DNA of 64,000 nt from Streptosporangium carneum (GCF_027922005.1 NZ_BSEV01000014.1:1-64000), one strand, 5' to 3'. Counted from the stretch's first letter, positions 1 to 8,832 are shown. Numbers and translations are program-made. Notes: generated by a model not told the origin, from the letters alone.

Positions 1-269
1 TGAACGTGCGCACCGTCGGCAACGCCAAGGAGGCCACGTTCGACTTCGTGGCCAACTTCACCGGCACGCCGTCGCCGAGCCCCACGATCACCCCGACTCC
101 GACCTCCTCTCCGACCTCTCCCCCGGCGAGTCCCTGGAAGGCGGGCACCTACTACCGAGTGGGCGACCTGGTCACCTACAACGGTTCGACCTACCGGTGT
201 CTCGCGGCGCACACGGCCTACCCGGGCTGGGAGCCGCCGAACTACGACTTCCTGTGGGCGCGCGTCTGA
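1..269 (+). CDS. C-terminal tail of secreted protein with CBM5/12 chitin-binding module (5' partial)
   Basis: The reading frame enters from the left edge, so only the last 89 or so residues are visible. They comprise a short beta-rich stretch, a Pro/Thr/Ser linker (about residues 22-42) and a terminal domain with the CBM5/12 pattern: aromatic Tyr pair, GDLVTYNGSTYRC, a HTA segment, GWEP and a final LW. CBM5/12 modules bind chitin or cellulose and sit at the ends of secreted chitinases, lytic polysaccharide monooxygenases and other glycoside hydrolases. The catalytic domain lies outside the window, so the enzyme class cannot be stated. A hairpin terminator follows the stop. Confidence 0.8.
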   Translation, partial: NVRTVGNAKEATFDFVANFTGTPSPSPTITPTPTSSPTSPPASPWKAGTYYRVGDLVTYNGSTYRCLAAHTAYPGWEPPNYDFLWARV

Positions 270-313
270 CCTCGCTTGCTCCCCTGCCCGGCCCGCGCGC
301 CGGAAGCACGGAA

Positions 314-343
314 GACCCTGACCCGCCGACGTGGGTCAGGGTC
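314..343 (+). terminator. Rho-independent-type hairpin after the chitin-binding gene
   Basis: Perfect 11-bp inverted repeat (GACCCTGACCC at 314-324, complement at 333-343) with an 8-nt loop, 45 bp after the stop. No long T-run follows, as is usual in high-GC actinomycetes. Confidence 0.7.
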
Positions 344-548
344 CTTCGCCGACGGGTGCGAACCGGCGACATCCCGCTCGACATCCGGGTGAACGCGCGC
401 GAGGTCGTCCGGTGGCTGAAGGGACCGCTCGGCCTCGGGCAGACGCCCGTGTCGCGATCCCGTCGTGACGAGGCCTCCCCCTGAAGGAGGAAACACTGCA
501 ACCTTTCGCCCGACGAGTCGCGTTGGGAACGGGCGAGAGGAGATCACA

Positions 549-1067
549 TTGGATTCTCACGACGGCTTCCGCGAGTTCGTGCTCGCCCGCCAGCAGGCGT
601 TGATGCGGACCGCGTACCTGCTCACGGGAGACGCCCATCTCGCCGAGGACCTGCTGCAGAGCGTCCTGATCAAGGTCGTGGGGCAGTGGCCCAAGCTGTC
701 CAGGGGCGGCAATCCCGAGGCGTACACGCGCAAGGCGCTGGTCAACCAGTACATCTCGTGGAGGCGTCGGCCACGTCCCGAGTTGCCGAGCGCCGACCCG
801 CCCGAACACGGAGCCTCCTACGACGGGGCCGCACTCGACCGGATCCTGCTGCGGCAGGCCCTCGCCAAGTTGACGCCCAAGCAGCGCGCCGTGATCGTGC
901 TGCGATTCTGGGCGGACCTCACCGAGACCCAGACCGCCGAGGCACTCGGCTGCTCGGTCGGCACCGTCAAGAGCCAGGCCCATCACGCGCTGGCCCGCCT
1001 GCGTATGCTCGCGCCCGAGCTGGCGTACCTGCTGTCCGATTCCGAGATCGAGGAGGCGGCCCGATGA
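549..1067 (+). CDS. SigE-family sigma-70 (ECF-type) RNA polymerase sigma factor
   Basis: Encodes about 172 residues with sigma region 2 (FREFVLARQQALMRTAYLLT near the N-terminus) and region 4 (LTPKQRAVIVLRFWADLTE, then ALGCSVGTVKSQ as the DNA-binding helix-turn-helix). This is the actinobacterial SigE-like family (TIGR02983), about 170 residues long. I chose TTG 549 because AGGAGA lies 5 bases upstream and the length fits; an in-frame GTG at 465 would add 28 residues without family similarity. The stop overlaps the start of the next gene (ATGA), so sigma factor and membrane protein are translationally coupled. The partner probably acts as its sensor or antagonist. Confidence 0.85.
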   Translation: MDSHDGFREFVLARQQALMRTAYLLTGDAHLAEDLLQSVLIKVVGQWPKLSRGGNPEAYTRKALVNQYISWRRRPRPELPSADPPEHGASYDGAALDRILLRQALAKLTPKQRAVIVLRFWADLTETQTAEALGCSVGTVKSQAHHALARLRMLAPELAYLLSDSEIEEAAR

Positions 1068-2170
1068 CGAGGCTGCGTGAGGCGCTGGACGACATCGCCG
1101 GCGAAGCCCCAATGGTGAGCCTGCCCGACCTGGCGGACCTGGCCGTCGCGGGCCACCGGCGCAGGCGGCGCGTCACCACGGCACTGGCCGTCGTCGCGAC
1201 GGTCGTGGCGCTGGGCGCCGGGAGCGCGACCGTGGCGCTGACGGGATTGGGCGGCGACCACACGGCCGCGCCGCAGCGCGTGGACACGGTGCCCGACCTG
1301 CCCGAGGGCAGGGTGGGGCCGCTCAGCCACGCGTACCAGACAGGCTGCAAGGTCGACGAGCGGCGGCGACCCGACTGCAGCGCCACCGAGTGGCGGGTGG
1401 TCACCCGTACCGGCACGACCTACCGGGTTCCGCAGGCGCTCATCAGGAACGTCAAGGAGCGGCGCGTACCTGTCTCGATCAGCCGGGACGGGCGGATGCT
1501 CGCCTACTACAGCCGTCAGGCCCAGGCGCACGTGGTTCGCGACCTGACGAGCGGCTCCGTGGTGACCTCCCCCGTCACGGTGAAGGAGGAACGGATCGGC
1601 ACGGGCTCCATGCTCGTGGTCTCCGACGACGGCCGCTACGTGGTCTTCGACCCGCGTGAGGGGACCAAGGAGCCGGGGCTGCTGATCGACATGCGTACCG
1701 GGAAGACGGTGTCGATACCCGGTGAGTTCGAAGCGGTCAGTGTCAGAGGCGGTGTCGCCGAGCTGGTCCGGTACATCAAGACCGATCTGTGGCTGATGCC
1801 CGTCACCGGTGGAGGCACGCCGGTGCGTTTCGACGGCGTGTTCATCATGTTCAGCGAGCTCGCCCCGGACGGCCGCACGGTGGCCGCCTTCGAGATCCAG
1901 GGCGACGACGAGCGTGTGCTCACCCTTCTCGACGCCAGGACCGGGCGGACCCTGCGCAGGGTGATCACCCGCGGTCTGCCGAAGGACGGCGGTGTCCTCA
2001 ACACCGCCCTCTGGCTGAGCGGATCCGAGGTCACGCTCGTCTCCCAGGACAAGGGAGCCGTGCGCGCCTATGCGGTCAACGTCACCACCGGACAGGCCCG
2101 GCAGGTGGCCCGTTACTCCAACAAGCTCCCTGGGCTGACCTTGCCCGGGGCCGTGAGCAGCGGATACTAG
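1064..2170 (+). CDS. Membrane-anchored protein with extracytoplasmic beta-propeller-like domain, likely sigma-factor partner
   Basis: A 368-residue protein coupled to the sigma gene by ATGA overlap. It has a cytosolic N-terminal segment of about 45 residues ending in RRRRR, one transmembrane helix (about residues 48-70), then roughly 300 extracytoplasmic residues. The outer part has repeated SDDGRYVVF / SRDGRMLAYY / APDGRTVAAF motifs spaced like WD40/TolB-type blades. No HxxxCxxC zinc anti-sigma motif is visible in the N-terminal part. The arrangement is typical of partners of SigE-family factors in actinomycetes. A role as anti-sigma factor or sensor is inference from position. Confidence 0.7.
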   Translation: MTRLREALDDIAGEAPMVSLPDLADLAVAGHRRRRRVTTALAVVATVVALGAGSATVALTGLGGDHTAAPQRVDTVPDLPEGRVGPLSHAYQTGCKVDERRRPDCSATEWRVVTRTGTTYRVPQALIRNVKERRVPVSISRDGRMLAYYSRQAQAHVVRDLTSGSVVTSPVTVKEERIGTGSMLVVSDDGRYVVFDPREGTKEPGLLIDMRTGKTVSIPGEFEAVSVRGGVAELVRYIKTDLWLMPVTGGGTPVRFDGVFIMFSELAPDGRTVAAFEIQGDDERVLTLLDARTGRTLRRVITRGLPKDGGVLNTALWLSGSEVTLVSQDKGAVRAYAVNVTTGQARQVARYSNKLPGLTLPGAVSSGY

Positions 2171-2181
2171 GGGGCTGCCGG

Positions 2182-2199
2182 GCCGGTCCGGTGACCGGC
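2182..2199. terminator. Short hairpin between convergent genes
   Basis: GCCGGTC (2182-2188), 4-nt loop, GACCGGC (2193-2199), placed between the end of the sigma-partner gene and the end of the oppositely oriented slipin gene. It could stop transcription from either side. Confidence 0.45.
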
Positions 2200-2237
2200 G
2201 CTTGAGAGGCGCACCTGGCGGCGAGGCCGGGAACGGC

Positions 2238-3131
2238 CTACCGGCCGGCTTCCACGCCGTTGGGCGCGACCCTTTCACGGAGGTGAGCGTCCGGGGGGTG
2301 CTGGCCGGACGATGTCTGCAGGCCGCTGGGGAGCGCCGGGGCGGCCTGGTCGGCAGGCCGATCGGTCTCGGCGGGCGTCATCCGTTCCAGGAAGCGGAGC
2401 AGCTCGACGGGGAAGGGCAGCACAAGGGTGGAGTTCTTCTCCGCGGCGACTTCGACCACGGTCTGGAGCAGGCGCAGTTGCAGCGCGGCGGGCTGCACGG
2501 CCATCGTTCCCGCGGCCTGGGCCAGTTTCTGCGAGGCCTGCAGCTCGCCTTCGGCGGTGATGACTCGGGAGCGCCGTTCACGTTCCGCCTCGGCCTGCCG
2601 CGACATGGACCGCTTCATCGAGTCGGGCAGCACCACGTCCTTGATCTCGACGCGGTCGATGTGCACGCCCCAGCCCACGGCCGGGCTGTCGATCATCAGT
2701 TCCAGCCCCTGGTTGAGCCGCTCCCGGTTGGACAGCAGGTCGTCCAGATCGCTCTTGCCGATGATCGAACGCAGTGAGGCCAGCGCCACCTGGCGAATGG
2801 CGGCCTCGTAGTCCTGGACGTTGACGATCACCCGTACCGGGTCGACGACCCTGAAGTAGATGACGGCATCCACGCGGACCGTGACGTTGTCACGGGTGAT
2901 GGCGTCCTGGACGGGCACCGGCATGGTGACGATCTGCAAGTTGACCTTCTGCAGCCGGTCGGCGACCGGCACGATCAGAGCGAGCCCGGGACCTCGGAGC
3001 TCGCCCTGGACCCGGCCGAACCGGAAGACGACGCCCCGCTCGAACTGCCTGACGACCCGGACGCCGGTCCCCAGCCACATCGCGCCCAGCACCAAGACCG
3101 CGATCAGCGCGGAGAAGACGATGGTGATCAT
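2238..3131 (-). CDS. Slipin / SPFH (band 7) family membrane protein
   Basis: The 297-residue product has an N-terminal transmembrane helix (about residues 4-20: VFSALIAVLVLGAMWLG), then the band 7 domain with FERGVVFRFGRV, GPGLALIVPVADRL and TRDNVTVRVDAVIYF, followed by an Ala/Glu-rich helical stretch (RQAEAERERRSRVITAEGE) typical of slipins. Slipins form membrane-associated oligomers, often next to an NfeD protease-like partner, which is absent here. ATG 3131 was chosen because GGGAG lies 6 bases upstream and the hydrophobic helix starts directly; upstream in-frame sequence lacks family features. The C-terminal 35 residues are low-complexity and probably disordered. Confidence 0.85.
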   Translation of the reverse strand: MITIVFSALIAVLVLGAMWLGTGVRVVRQFERGVVFRFGRVQGELRGPGLALIVPVADRLQKVNLQIVTMPVPVQDAITRDNVTVRVDAVIYFRVVDPVRVIVNVQDYEAAIRQVALASLRSIIGKSDLDDLLSNRERLNQGLELMIDSPAVGWGVHIDRVEIKDVVLPDSMKRSMSRQAEAERERRSRVITAEGELQASQKLAQAAGTMAVQPAALQLRLLQTVVEVAAEKNSTLVLPFPVELLRFLERMTPAETDRPADQAAPALPSGLQTSSGQHPPDAHLRERVAPNGVEAGR

Positions 3132-3772
3132 TTCACACTCCCATGTCCCCCTCGATTCCGCCGTCCCAAAGGCCTCCTGGATCGATGACCGGTTCACCGG
3201 TCCCGCCTGCGGCGGGCGCGCCCGCCGCACTGGGGGCGGCGGCTGTGGCGTCCGGTCCCGTCGCAGGCCGGGCCGCCGACGGCTGACGCCGTCCCGGCGA
3301 CGCCGCGTCTCCCAGGTCAACGCGGCCGTCGCGGAGAACATCGGTGCGCCGGTCGGCGATCTCGCCGCCGGACAGGATCATCTGGGACGTCGAATCGAGT
3401 ACGGGCGAGATCGGGCGTACCCACCGGATCAGGTCGCACGACGCACGACGCGAAGGCCGTACGCCGCCGCAGGAGGAGCGCGCAAGACCCAGGTCCCCGA
3501 CCGGCGACCGGTATCGGATCTCGCGTGACGTCTCGCGTTCGCTGCCACTGGACACGGCACACCTCCTGGAGGCGCCTGTCCGCCGGGCGCAGTCTGGCTG
3601 CTTCGCCCATTCGAACACTTCTATCGTAGCGCGATGAAAAATATCCGATATGTACTTTTTGCCGAGCAAATCGAGCGGTCCTGCAGGGAACTCCCTTCGT
3701 CGCCCAGACGGCCGCCCCATCTTTGTCGGTGACTGCTGCGATCATGCCGCTCACACGATCAAAGGAGTGACG
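3132..3772. other. Intergenic region between divergent slipin and DUF6461 genes
   Basis: About 640 bp. Open frames occur in several phases but none shows a recognisable family, a good ribosome site or codon bias distinct from shadow frames. The AT-rich part near 3635-3665 is the likely promoter area. I see no RNA gene or strong repeat. Confidence 0.4.
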
Positions 3773-4387
3773 ATGACAGAGACCCTCGAAGAGTTCGCCT
3801 GGCTCTCCGGCCACGAGCCACTGGGCGAGATCTACTGTGTGTCCTTCGTCCGTGACCTCTCCCCGGAGGAGGTCCTCCGCCGCTTCGGCGTGGACGAGAG
3901 CACCATGGAGGAGGGAGTGGCGTTCGACGAGTTGGGCGAGCGCTCGGTGGAGACCATGAGGGACGACGCGGCCGGCTACATCGGCGCCGCGAAGGTCGGC
4001 GACTGGACCCTGGTCATCGAACCGGGGGGATGGCAGCTCGCCGTCGACCCCGACATATACGCCCCGGTCTCGCGGGGAATCGAGGTCGTGTCGGTCTGCC
4101 GTCATAACTACGCCTCGGACAGCTTCGCCTACATCGTCGACGGCGAACCGGTCGTCCACTTCGACCCGATGCGCCCCTACGATCGGTCGGGCAGCGATCC
4201 AGACCGTTTCGTCAAGGAGATGAGCGAGGTCGGACTGGACCCCGAACGCGACGTCGACGTCGACGACTCGCCCGTCGAATCGCCGATGGAGCGTTCGTTC
4301 GCCCTGGCGAGCAGGATCACCGGCCTTCCCTTCTCCCCAGAGATGCTGGAGCTGCGGTTCCTCGGCGCGGAGACCCTTGAGGACTGA
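3773..4387 (+). CDS. DUF6461-family protein
   Basis: An acidic cytosolic protein of 204 residues. ATG 3773 is preceded by AAAGGAG at 3761-3767. The sequence starts TETLEEFAWLS, has a VRDLSPEEVLRRFG segment (residues 24-37), a central GDWTLVIEPGGWQLA strand pair and a FDPMRPYDRSG loop. This layout matches the actinobacterial DUF6461 family, which is common in multi-copy paralogues near polymorphic-toxin or accessory loci; its function is unknown. It has no signal peptide or membrane segment. The assignment is by recalled family pattern, not a search. Confidence 0.75.
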   Translation: MTETLEEFAWLSGHEPLGEIYCVSFVRDLSPEEVLRRFGVDESTMEEGVAFDELGERSVETMRDDAAGYIGAAKVGDWTLVIEPGGWQLAVDPDIYAPVSRGIEVVSVCRHNYASDSFAYIVDGEPVVHFDPMRPYDRSGSDPDRFVKEMSEVGLDPERDVDVDDSPVESPMERSFALASRITGLPFSPEMLELRFLGAETLED

Positions 4388-4419
4388 TCGGCAGGTCCAC
4401 GCGGAGACCGGTCTGTCGG

Positions 4420-4548
4420 CGGGCTCAGGCGCTGACGGGCCAACAGCTCACGTACCTGTGGAACGTCGGCGCAGGGCTTGAGCCGTGCCAGGAGTACGTG
4501 GGCACGCTGGGCAGTGCGGTCGGCGGACAGGTCCAGCGTCCGGGAGGC
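4420..4548 (-). pseudogene. Possible remnant of the C-terminus of an XRE/TPR-type regulator
   Basis: On the minus strand this stretch reads TLDLSADRTAQRAHVLLARL and then ADVPQVRELLARQ, which resembles the last repeat of actinobacterial helix-turn-helix regulators with TPR tails. No N-terminal helix-turn-helix domain is present upstream in the same frame and no start or ribosome site fits. I read it as a decayed fragment. The rest of 4388-4817 holds nothing I recognise. Confidence 0.3.
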
Positions 4549-4817
4549 CGGCGCACCGCCTCCGGCTCGTTGGCGCCGGCCGTAACCGGTGGCCGGCATG
4601 CCGTGCGACGGGTCGCCCTGTCGGTGTACGCACGTGAGCACGGCCTGTCCGAGATCACCGCAGGGCGAATCTGGCCGAACCGGCGCGCTGCCCGGAGGAG
4701 ACCGGGCTGGAAAGCCGGTCCTGACGGCGCATCCCGACGAACCGGGATCGCGCCCCACAGCCGGGCATGGCGACATGGATCCGGAGAGACGGCGCGCCAC
4801 GCCTAAAAAACGGTCTT

Positions 4818-5288
4818 CTACTCCATTGAGGTGAGGGTCACCAGGACCAGTGATCCGGGGCTTGGCACCTGAGCTTCTATCTTCTGCGCGGCCCGCTGCT
4901 CCGGATAGATTCCCTCCCCGTTTCCCCACTTGCCGAGGAATGCCTCCAGCGTCTCCACGTTGGCGCGGGCGTTGAGAGCGGATGAGCTGAGTATGCCCAC
5001 TCCGTCAACGATCTCCGATCCCACGGAGCCCCACCCGGTGGCCTTGATCCGATCCATCTGCCTCCTGACAGCGGCATCCCCGTCACGCTCCCCCGTATCA
5101 ATCACCACGTATTCATACTCGTACTCCTCTCCCGTGTTCGAAAACTCCTCCGCGACCGCAATGATCTTTCCATCTTCGGCAATCGTGCGGCGAATATCGT
5201 CATCTAACCGCACAACAGATCCGGGAATTCTGCAGCCGGTCAAAAGGAGGAGACAGGAGAGGAGCACGATGATGCGACGGCGACCCAT
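4818..5288 (-). CDS. Predicted lipoprotein of unknown function
   Basis: Encodes 156 residues starting MGRRRIIVLLSC, followed by LLLLTGC, a clear lipobox with the modified Cys at residue 19. The mature part is acidic and has no domain I recognise; VIDTGERDGDAAVRRQMDRI and a C-terminal LVLVTLTSME are notable. ATG 5288 was chosen because it places a short charged n-region before the hydrophobic core; the longer frame from 5345 would bury the signal. GC content is lower than in the neighbours, which hints at accessory origin. It probably sits on the outer face of the cytoplasmic membrane. Confidence 0.65.
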   Translation of the reverse strand: MGRRRIIVLLSCLLLLTGCRIPGSVVRLDDDIRRTIAEDGKIIAVAEEFSNTGEEYEYEYVVIDTGERDGDAAVRRQMDRIKATGWGSVGSEIVDGVGILSSSALNARANVETLEAFLGKWGNGEGIYPEQRAAQKIEAQVPSPGSLVLVTLTSME

Positions 5289-5444
5289 CACACAAGTCAA
5301 ACATGAGAATTTGGTGATCCTGTGCGTGCCGTGCGTAGAAATCATGCAGGAGTCCCGTTCGGTTTCCCGAGGTCACCGCCGGCCCTTGCGTCCACCCGCA
5401 CGACTCCCAGACCGATCGCCCCTCCGCTGTCCCTCCGGGGGGCG

Positions 5445-5475
5445 ACGACAGGCGAGACGGACGACAGGCGAGACG
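5445..5475. repeat. Short 16-bp-period tandem duplication
   Basis: ACGACAGGCGAGACG occurs twice (5445-5459 and 5461-5475) in the non-coding stretch 5346-5572, which otherwise shows nothing I can name. Confidence 0.6.
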
Positions 5476-5572
5476 ATCGGAGCCGCTGGCTCAACCCACT
5501 ACGGTTGACTGTGTGAGTGGATCATCTCGGAGCCGGAGTTCCCGCCGGAGGCGGAACGGCTCATCGTGACGG

Positions 5573-6004
5573 ATGAGGGAATCGCTTGTGGACGCCGTCG
5601 AACTGGTGTGGGCGTTCATGGCACGCGCCGGCCACCTGTCACGGCATGTCGGAACCAGCATGTCGGATCAGACCGGTGGAGATGATCTCCTGGCTCTCCA
5701 TCGGGCCGTCATTCAAGGTCGTGCTCCCAGGGTCTGGCAGCTTCCCAGTGGTGTGCACTATCGCGTGCATGGGATCGGCTGTTGCATAACGACTGCTTTC
5801 CCTGAGCGGGCAGTCGTCGACGTCGACCTCAGCCCCCGGCTGGGAGTGCTCATCTTCGACGCCTGGAGGGTGGAGGTGTTCGCGAAGTCCGTCCGTCACG
5901 GGCGTCTGTCACGTGAAGCCTTCGTCTCCGCTCTGCGAGATCTGACCCACGAGGGATCCATCACGCCGATCGACCAGCAGCAGAATTGGTACGCCGTAGA
6001 GTGA
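5573..6004 (+). CDS. DUF6896-like small protein
   Basis: A 143-residue soluble protein. The central part (GVHYRVHGIGCCITTAFPE) followed by VVDVDLSPRLGVLIFDAWR resembles the DUF6896 family of actinobacteria, often found near toxin-immunity and other accessory genes. ATG 5573 has a weak ribosome site; GTG 5588 in the same frame is an alternative. It has no signal peptide or membrane helix. Function unknown. Confidence 0.6.
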   Translation: MRESLVDAVELVWAFMARAGHLSRHVGTSMSDQTGGDDLLALHRAVIQGRAPRVWQLPSGVHYRVHGIGCCITTAFPERAVVDVDLSPRLGVLIFDAWRVEVFAKSVRHGRLSREAFVSALRDLTHEGSITPIDQQQNWYAVE

Positions 6005-6117
6005 ACCGCGACCGGCGACCTGGACACCGCCGGGTGATCGCCGACGTGCGAACGCCGGGGCCGCCGGCGACAGGCCGACCAGCACCCCTGTCGCTTCGGC
6101 GAAAGCCCCGGCTGTTC

Positions 6118-6420
6118 TCACGATGCTGTCTTCGCACCGCTCTCGGTCATCGAGCAGGCGTGTGCGCCCAGACTGCCGTTCCAGGGGAAACCCCAGCCGC
6201 AGTGATAGGCGCCCGCCGCCACCCCTGACCTGACGGTGACCGTGAAGTCGACGTAGCCGGTGCCGCTGCAACTCCACGCGTTCAGCGCATAGCCGTCCTG
6301 CTCCTGCAGGCGTTCCCCGAACCAGCAGTCGAAAGAGCCGTCCGCGTGCGCGGGGGGCATTCCCAGAAACGGGGCGGCCAGAACCGCAGCAACGGCGAGG
6401 ATGAGTCCGGTTGGTTTCAC
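6118..6420 (-). CDS. Small secreted cysteine-containing protein
   Basis: A 100-residue product with a Sec signal peptide (Lys-Pro, a hydrophobic core LILAVAAVLAAPFLG and an AHA cleavage site near residue 26). The mature chain of about 74 residues has four Cys (FDCWFG, WSCSG, YHCGWG, HACSM), enough for two disulfides, plus a FTVTVRSG strand. GTG 6420 follows AGGGAGA with good spacing. It resembles small exported proteins of streptomycetes without known role. Expected location is extracellular. Confidence 0.65.
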   Translation of the reverse strand: MKPTGLILAVAAVLAAPFLGMPPAHADGSFDCWFGERLQEQDGYALNAWSCSGTGYVDFTVTVRSGVAAGAYHCGWGFPWNGSLGAHACSMTESGAKTAS

Positions 6421-6898
6421 AGTTCTCCCTCAGGCGCGCACACAGGCGCTTCCCCCCGAACGCTATGCAGCTAGCCCGCACCTGTCGACGGTGATATCTC
6501 ATCGGTTTCATGTGGATTTCTCCCACCGGCACTGCGCGGGCACCCGGCCGCTCATCAGACAAAACCGCTGGCGTTGAATTCCCCACAGGAGATCAGAAGG
6601 GTGCAGACGCGCTCCTGAAGATCCATGTCATCTCGTTGACAGTAGGGGCAACGGGATGGTGACGCAGGAGCAAGCCCGCCTTCCGGCGCACATCAGCCGG
6701 CAGCCGTTTCCCGGTCGCCGGAAGCCAGGAGGCACGGACGCGACCTGGTCCGCAGAAGCCGCTCCGCCGACTCCGCCCGGGACGCGAGACGGGACGATCA
6801 AGCTCCCCTCCACCACCTGGCGAACCCGGCGCGTGTCCTTCACCATCACCCCGGGGCCGCGCGCCCCGCCGAAGGCTGGACGAGTGGTCCCGAAGTCA
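6421..6898. other. Intergenic stretch without recognisable gene
   Basis: About 480 bp between the secreted-protein gene and the transposase remnant. Overlapping frames on both strands look like shadows, with no family match, no good ribosome site and no tRNA or strong hairpin that I can see. Confidence 0.35.
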
Positions 6899-7197
6899 TC
6901 AGTTGTCACAGGTGGTCAGCGAGCGGGTGACCGGTGCGCCGACCAGGTCGCCGTCCCAGATCTCAGCGGCCGTCGCAAGGTCACGCCGGGTCACTCGGAC
7001 GGCCACGCCCTCGAAGGCCCGCCCACCGTGTTGTTCCCGGCGAAACCGCCCTTTCAGAGGGTCGTCGACCGACTCGGCGCCCTGCTCGCTGAGATCCTTC
7101 TCAAACGGCTTGGCCGCGAAATTCACAGCGAGCTCTCGGATCAGCCGTCGATCTCCACGTAAAGTGTGATCAAGAGGGTCTTCGGTTCTGCCGTCAC
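6899..7197 (-). pseudogene. Internally deleted IS transposase (IS982-like)
   Basis: The frame starting at GTG 7197 reads TAEPKTLLITLYVEID and stops at 7141, matching the usual N-terminus of a common actinomycete transposase. In another frame the next bases read ESVDDPLKGRF, EQHGGRAFEGVAVRVTRR, AAEIW and VTRSLTTCDN, matching the C-terminal end of the same family. The middle, including the DDE core, is missing. The gene is therefore an internal-deletion relic of about 300 bp instead of roughly 850-900 bp. The family name is from recall; IS982 versus a close IS4-like group cannot be settled by eye. Confidence 0.65.
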
Positions 7198-7319
7198 ACA
7201 CGGATCCTGGACGCCCTCCGCACGCCCCGGCGACCGAACCGCAGGGCTATGTGTCGAGCGTGGTTGCGCTCGGCGGCACCGCGCAGCCATGCCATTGCAG
7301 GATCGAGTCCGGCGCCCAG

Positions 7320-8408
7320 ATGGAGGCGGCAGTGAAGTGCCCTGACATGTCGCGCGGCGCGCGCCTCACCGCCCATACCGCCGTCTCCACATCCCTGGCC
7401 CTGTGCAGTGATCGCGCACTGCACGAACTCGTGGACGCGGCCGTGCCGATCGGTTCCGGCATCGGCGGGAAGTCGGCCCTGCTGGAGGTCGCCGGAACCT
7501 CGGTCTTCGTGAAACGGGTGCCCCTCACCGATCCGGAGAGGCAGCCGGAGAACGCCCGGTCCACGGCGAACCTGTTCGCGCTGCCGGCCTTCTGCCAGTA
7601 CGGCATAGGCGGGCCGGGCTTCGGGGCCTGGCGGGAGCTCGCCGTGCACACCATGACGACGAACTGGGTGCTCGCGGGCGATCACGAGGGCTTCCCCCTG
7701 ATGTACCACTGGCGGGTGCTGCCGGACTCGGCGCCGTCCCTGCCCGAGGAACTGGCCGACGTGGAACGGGCCGTCGCCTACTGGGGAGGCGGATCGGAGG
7801 TGCGCCGCCGGATCGAGGCTCTCCAGCAGTCCTCAGCGAGCGTCGCGCTGTTCCTGGAGTACATCCCGCAGAACCTGCACGAGTGGCTGGGCACTCAGGT
7901 CGGAGTCGGCGACGGTGCCGCCAACCGGGCCTGCGCCATGGTGGAGAGGGATCTGAAGGCTGGAACCTCGTTCATGAACACCCGGGGGCTCCTGCACTTC
8001 GACGCCCATTTCGAGAACATCCTGACCGACGGCCGGCGCCTGTTCTTCGCGGACTACGGCCTTGCGATCTCGTCCCGATTCGAGCTGTCGCAGGCTGAGA
8101 CCGACTTCTTCGACCGGCATCGGACCTACGACAGCTGTTATACCGTCACGTATCTGGTGAACTGGCTGGTCACCGCCCTGTACGGACATCGGGGAGAGGA
8201 GCGCGACGCGCTGGTGCGCGCGTGCGCCGGGGGCGAGCGCCTCACGGGAATCCCGGAGGCGGCTGCGGCGATCCTCGCCCAGCACGCGCCACTCGCCGTG
8301 GTGATGTCGGACTTCTATCGCAAACTCCAACGGGAGAGCAGGGAGACCCCCTATCCGCTTGAGGAGATCCTCCTGGTCGGCGGGATGCACGGTTCGGCCG
8401 TCGGCTGA
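7320..8408 (+). CDS. Protein-kinase-fold protein (putative Ser/Thr kinase-like)
   Basis: Encodes 362 residues from ATG 7320 (alternative ATG 7347). It has a Gly-containing N-lobe loop (IGSGIGGKSALLEV), a likely ATP-binding Lys in SVFVKRVPL, a catalytic loop LLHFDAHFENIL (His about residue 226) and a metal-binding loop FADYGLA, where Tyr replaces the Phe of DFG. The C-lobe has no membrane helix. It matches stand-alone kinase-like proteins of actinomycetes whose substrates are unknown. It lies just outside the distal att copy of the integrated element, so it belongs to the chromosomal flank or to an older insertion. Confidence 0.7.
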   Translation: MEAAVKCPDMSRGARLTAHTAVSTSLALCSDRALHELVDAAVPIGSGIGGKSALLEVAGTSVFVKRVPLTDPERQPENARSTANLFALPAFCQYGIGGPGFGAWRELAVHTMTTNWVLAGDHEGFPLMYHWRVLPDSAPSLPEELADVERAVAYWGGGSEVRRRIEALQQSSASVALFLEYIPQNLHEWLGTQVGVGDGAANRACAMVERDLKAGTSFMNTRGLLHFDAHFENILTDGRRLFFADYGLAISSRFELSQAETDFFDRHRTYDSCYTVTYLVNWLVTALYGHRGEERDALVRACAGGERLTGIPEAAAAILAQHAPLAVVMSDFYRKLQRESRETPYPLEEILLVGGMHGSAVG

Positions 8409-8490
8409 CGTCCCCTTGGCCACCACTCGAACATGGATCGGCTGCCCTGTGTCGGCCTCCGACAGGGCTGAGGACACACCGATGGCACGA

Positions 8491-8576
8491 CGCCCCGTTC
8501 CGAAGATCGGAAACGGGGCGTTCTGGCCGGTGGGCATACTGGGTCCGAACCAGTGACATCTCGCTTGTAAGGCGAG
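8491..8576. repeat. Distal attachment-site copy: 3' half of tRNA-Val plus its terminator
   Basis: Bases 8521-8576 repeat the end of the tRNA-Val gene at 18281-18355, from the anticodon arm to the CCA end. Bases 8546-8576 are identical over 31 bp to 18300-18330, covering the anticodon stem-loop and T-arm. The acceptor part carries small changes (one base missing, two substitutions). A copy of the tRNA terminator hairpin precedes it (8491-8520). Beyond 8576 the D-arm and 5' acceptor strand are absent, so it is not a functional tRNA. This is the expected footprint of tRNA-targeted integration. Confidence 0.85.
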
Positions 8577-8832
8577 ATCAGCAGGCCCATGACCAGCGGC
8601 TATACCCCGTCCGACCTGCGGTTCTCATCCACGGAGATCCATCGATGTCCACGCTTGTCCGTCGCCGTTGTCACCCAGATTGACACCCACCTTTGAGCTA
8701 TCGGGCCATGGTTCGGCGAACTTGGGCACTGCTGCGAGGTCTGCTGTGTCCGTAGGGAGGCGCTCCCGCTCGGGTGGCGTCGCGCTGCTCACGGCAACAG
8801 AACGAGTTCACGCCGGCCCTCTGAAAGTCGGA

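Noticed and set aside
8521-8610. Apparent second tRNA-Val gene
   Set aside because: Only the anticodon arm, T-arm and 3' acceptor strand are present; the D-arm and 5' acceptor strand are missing and the acceptor strand has an indel.
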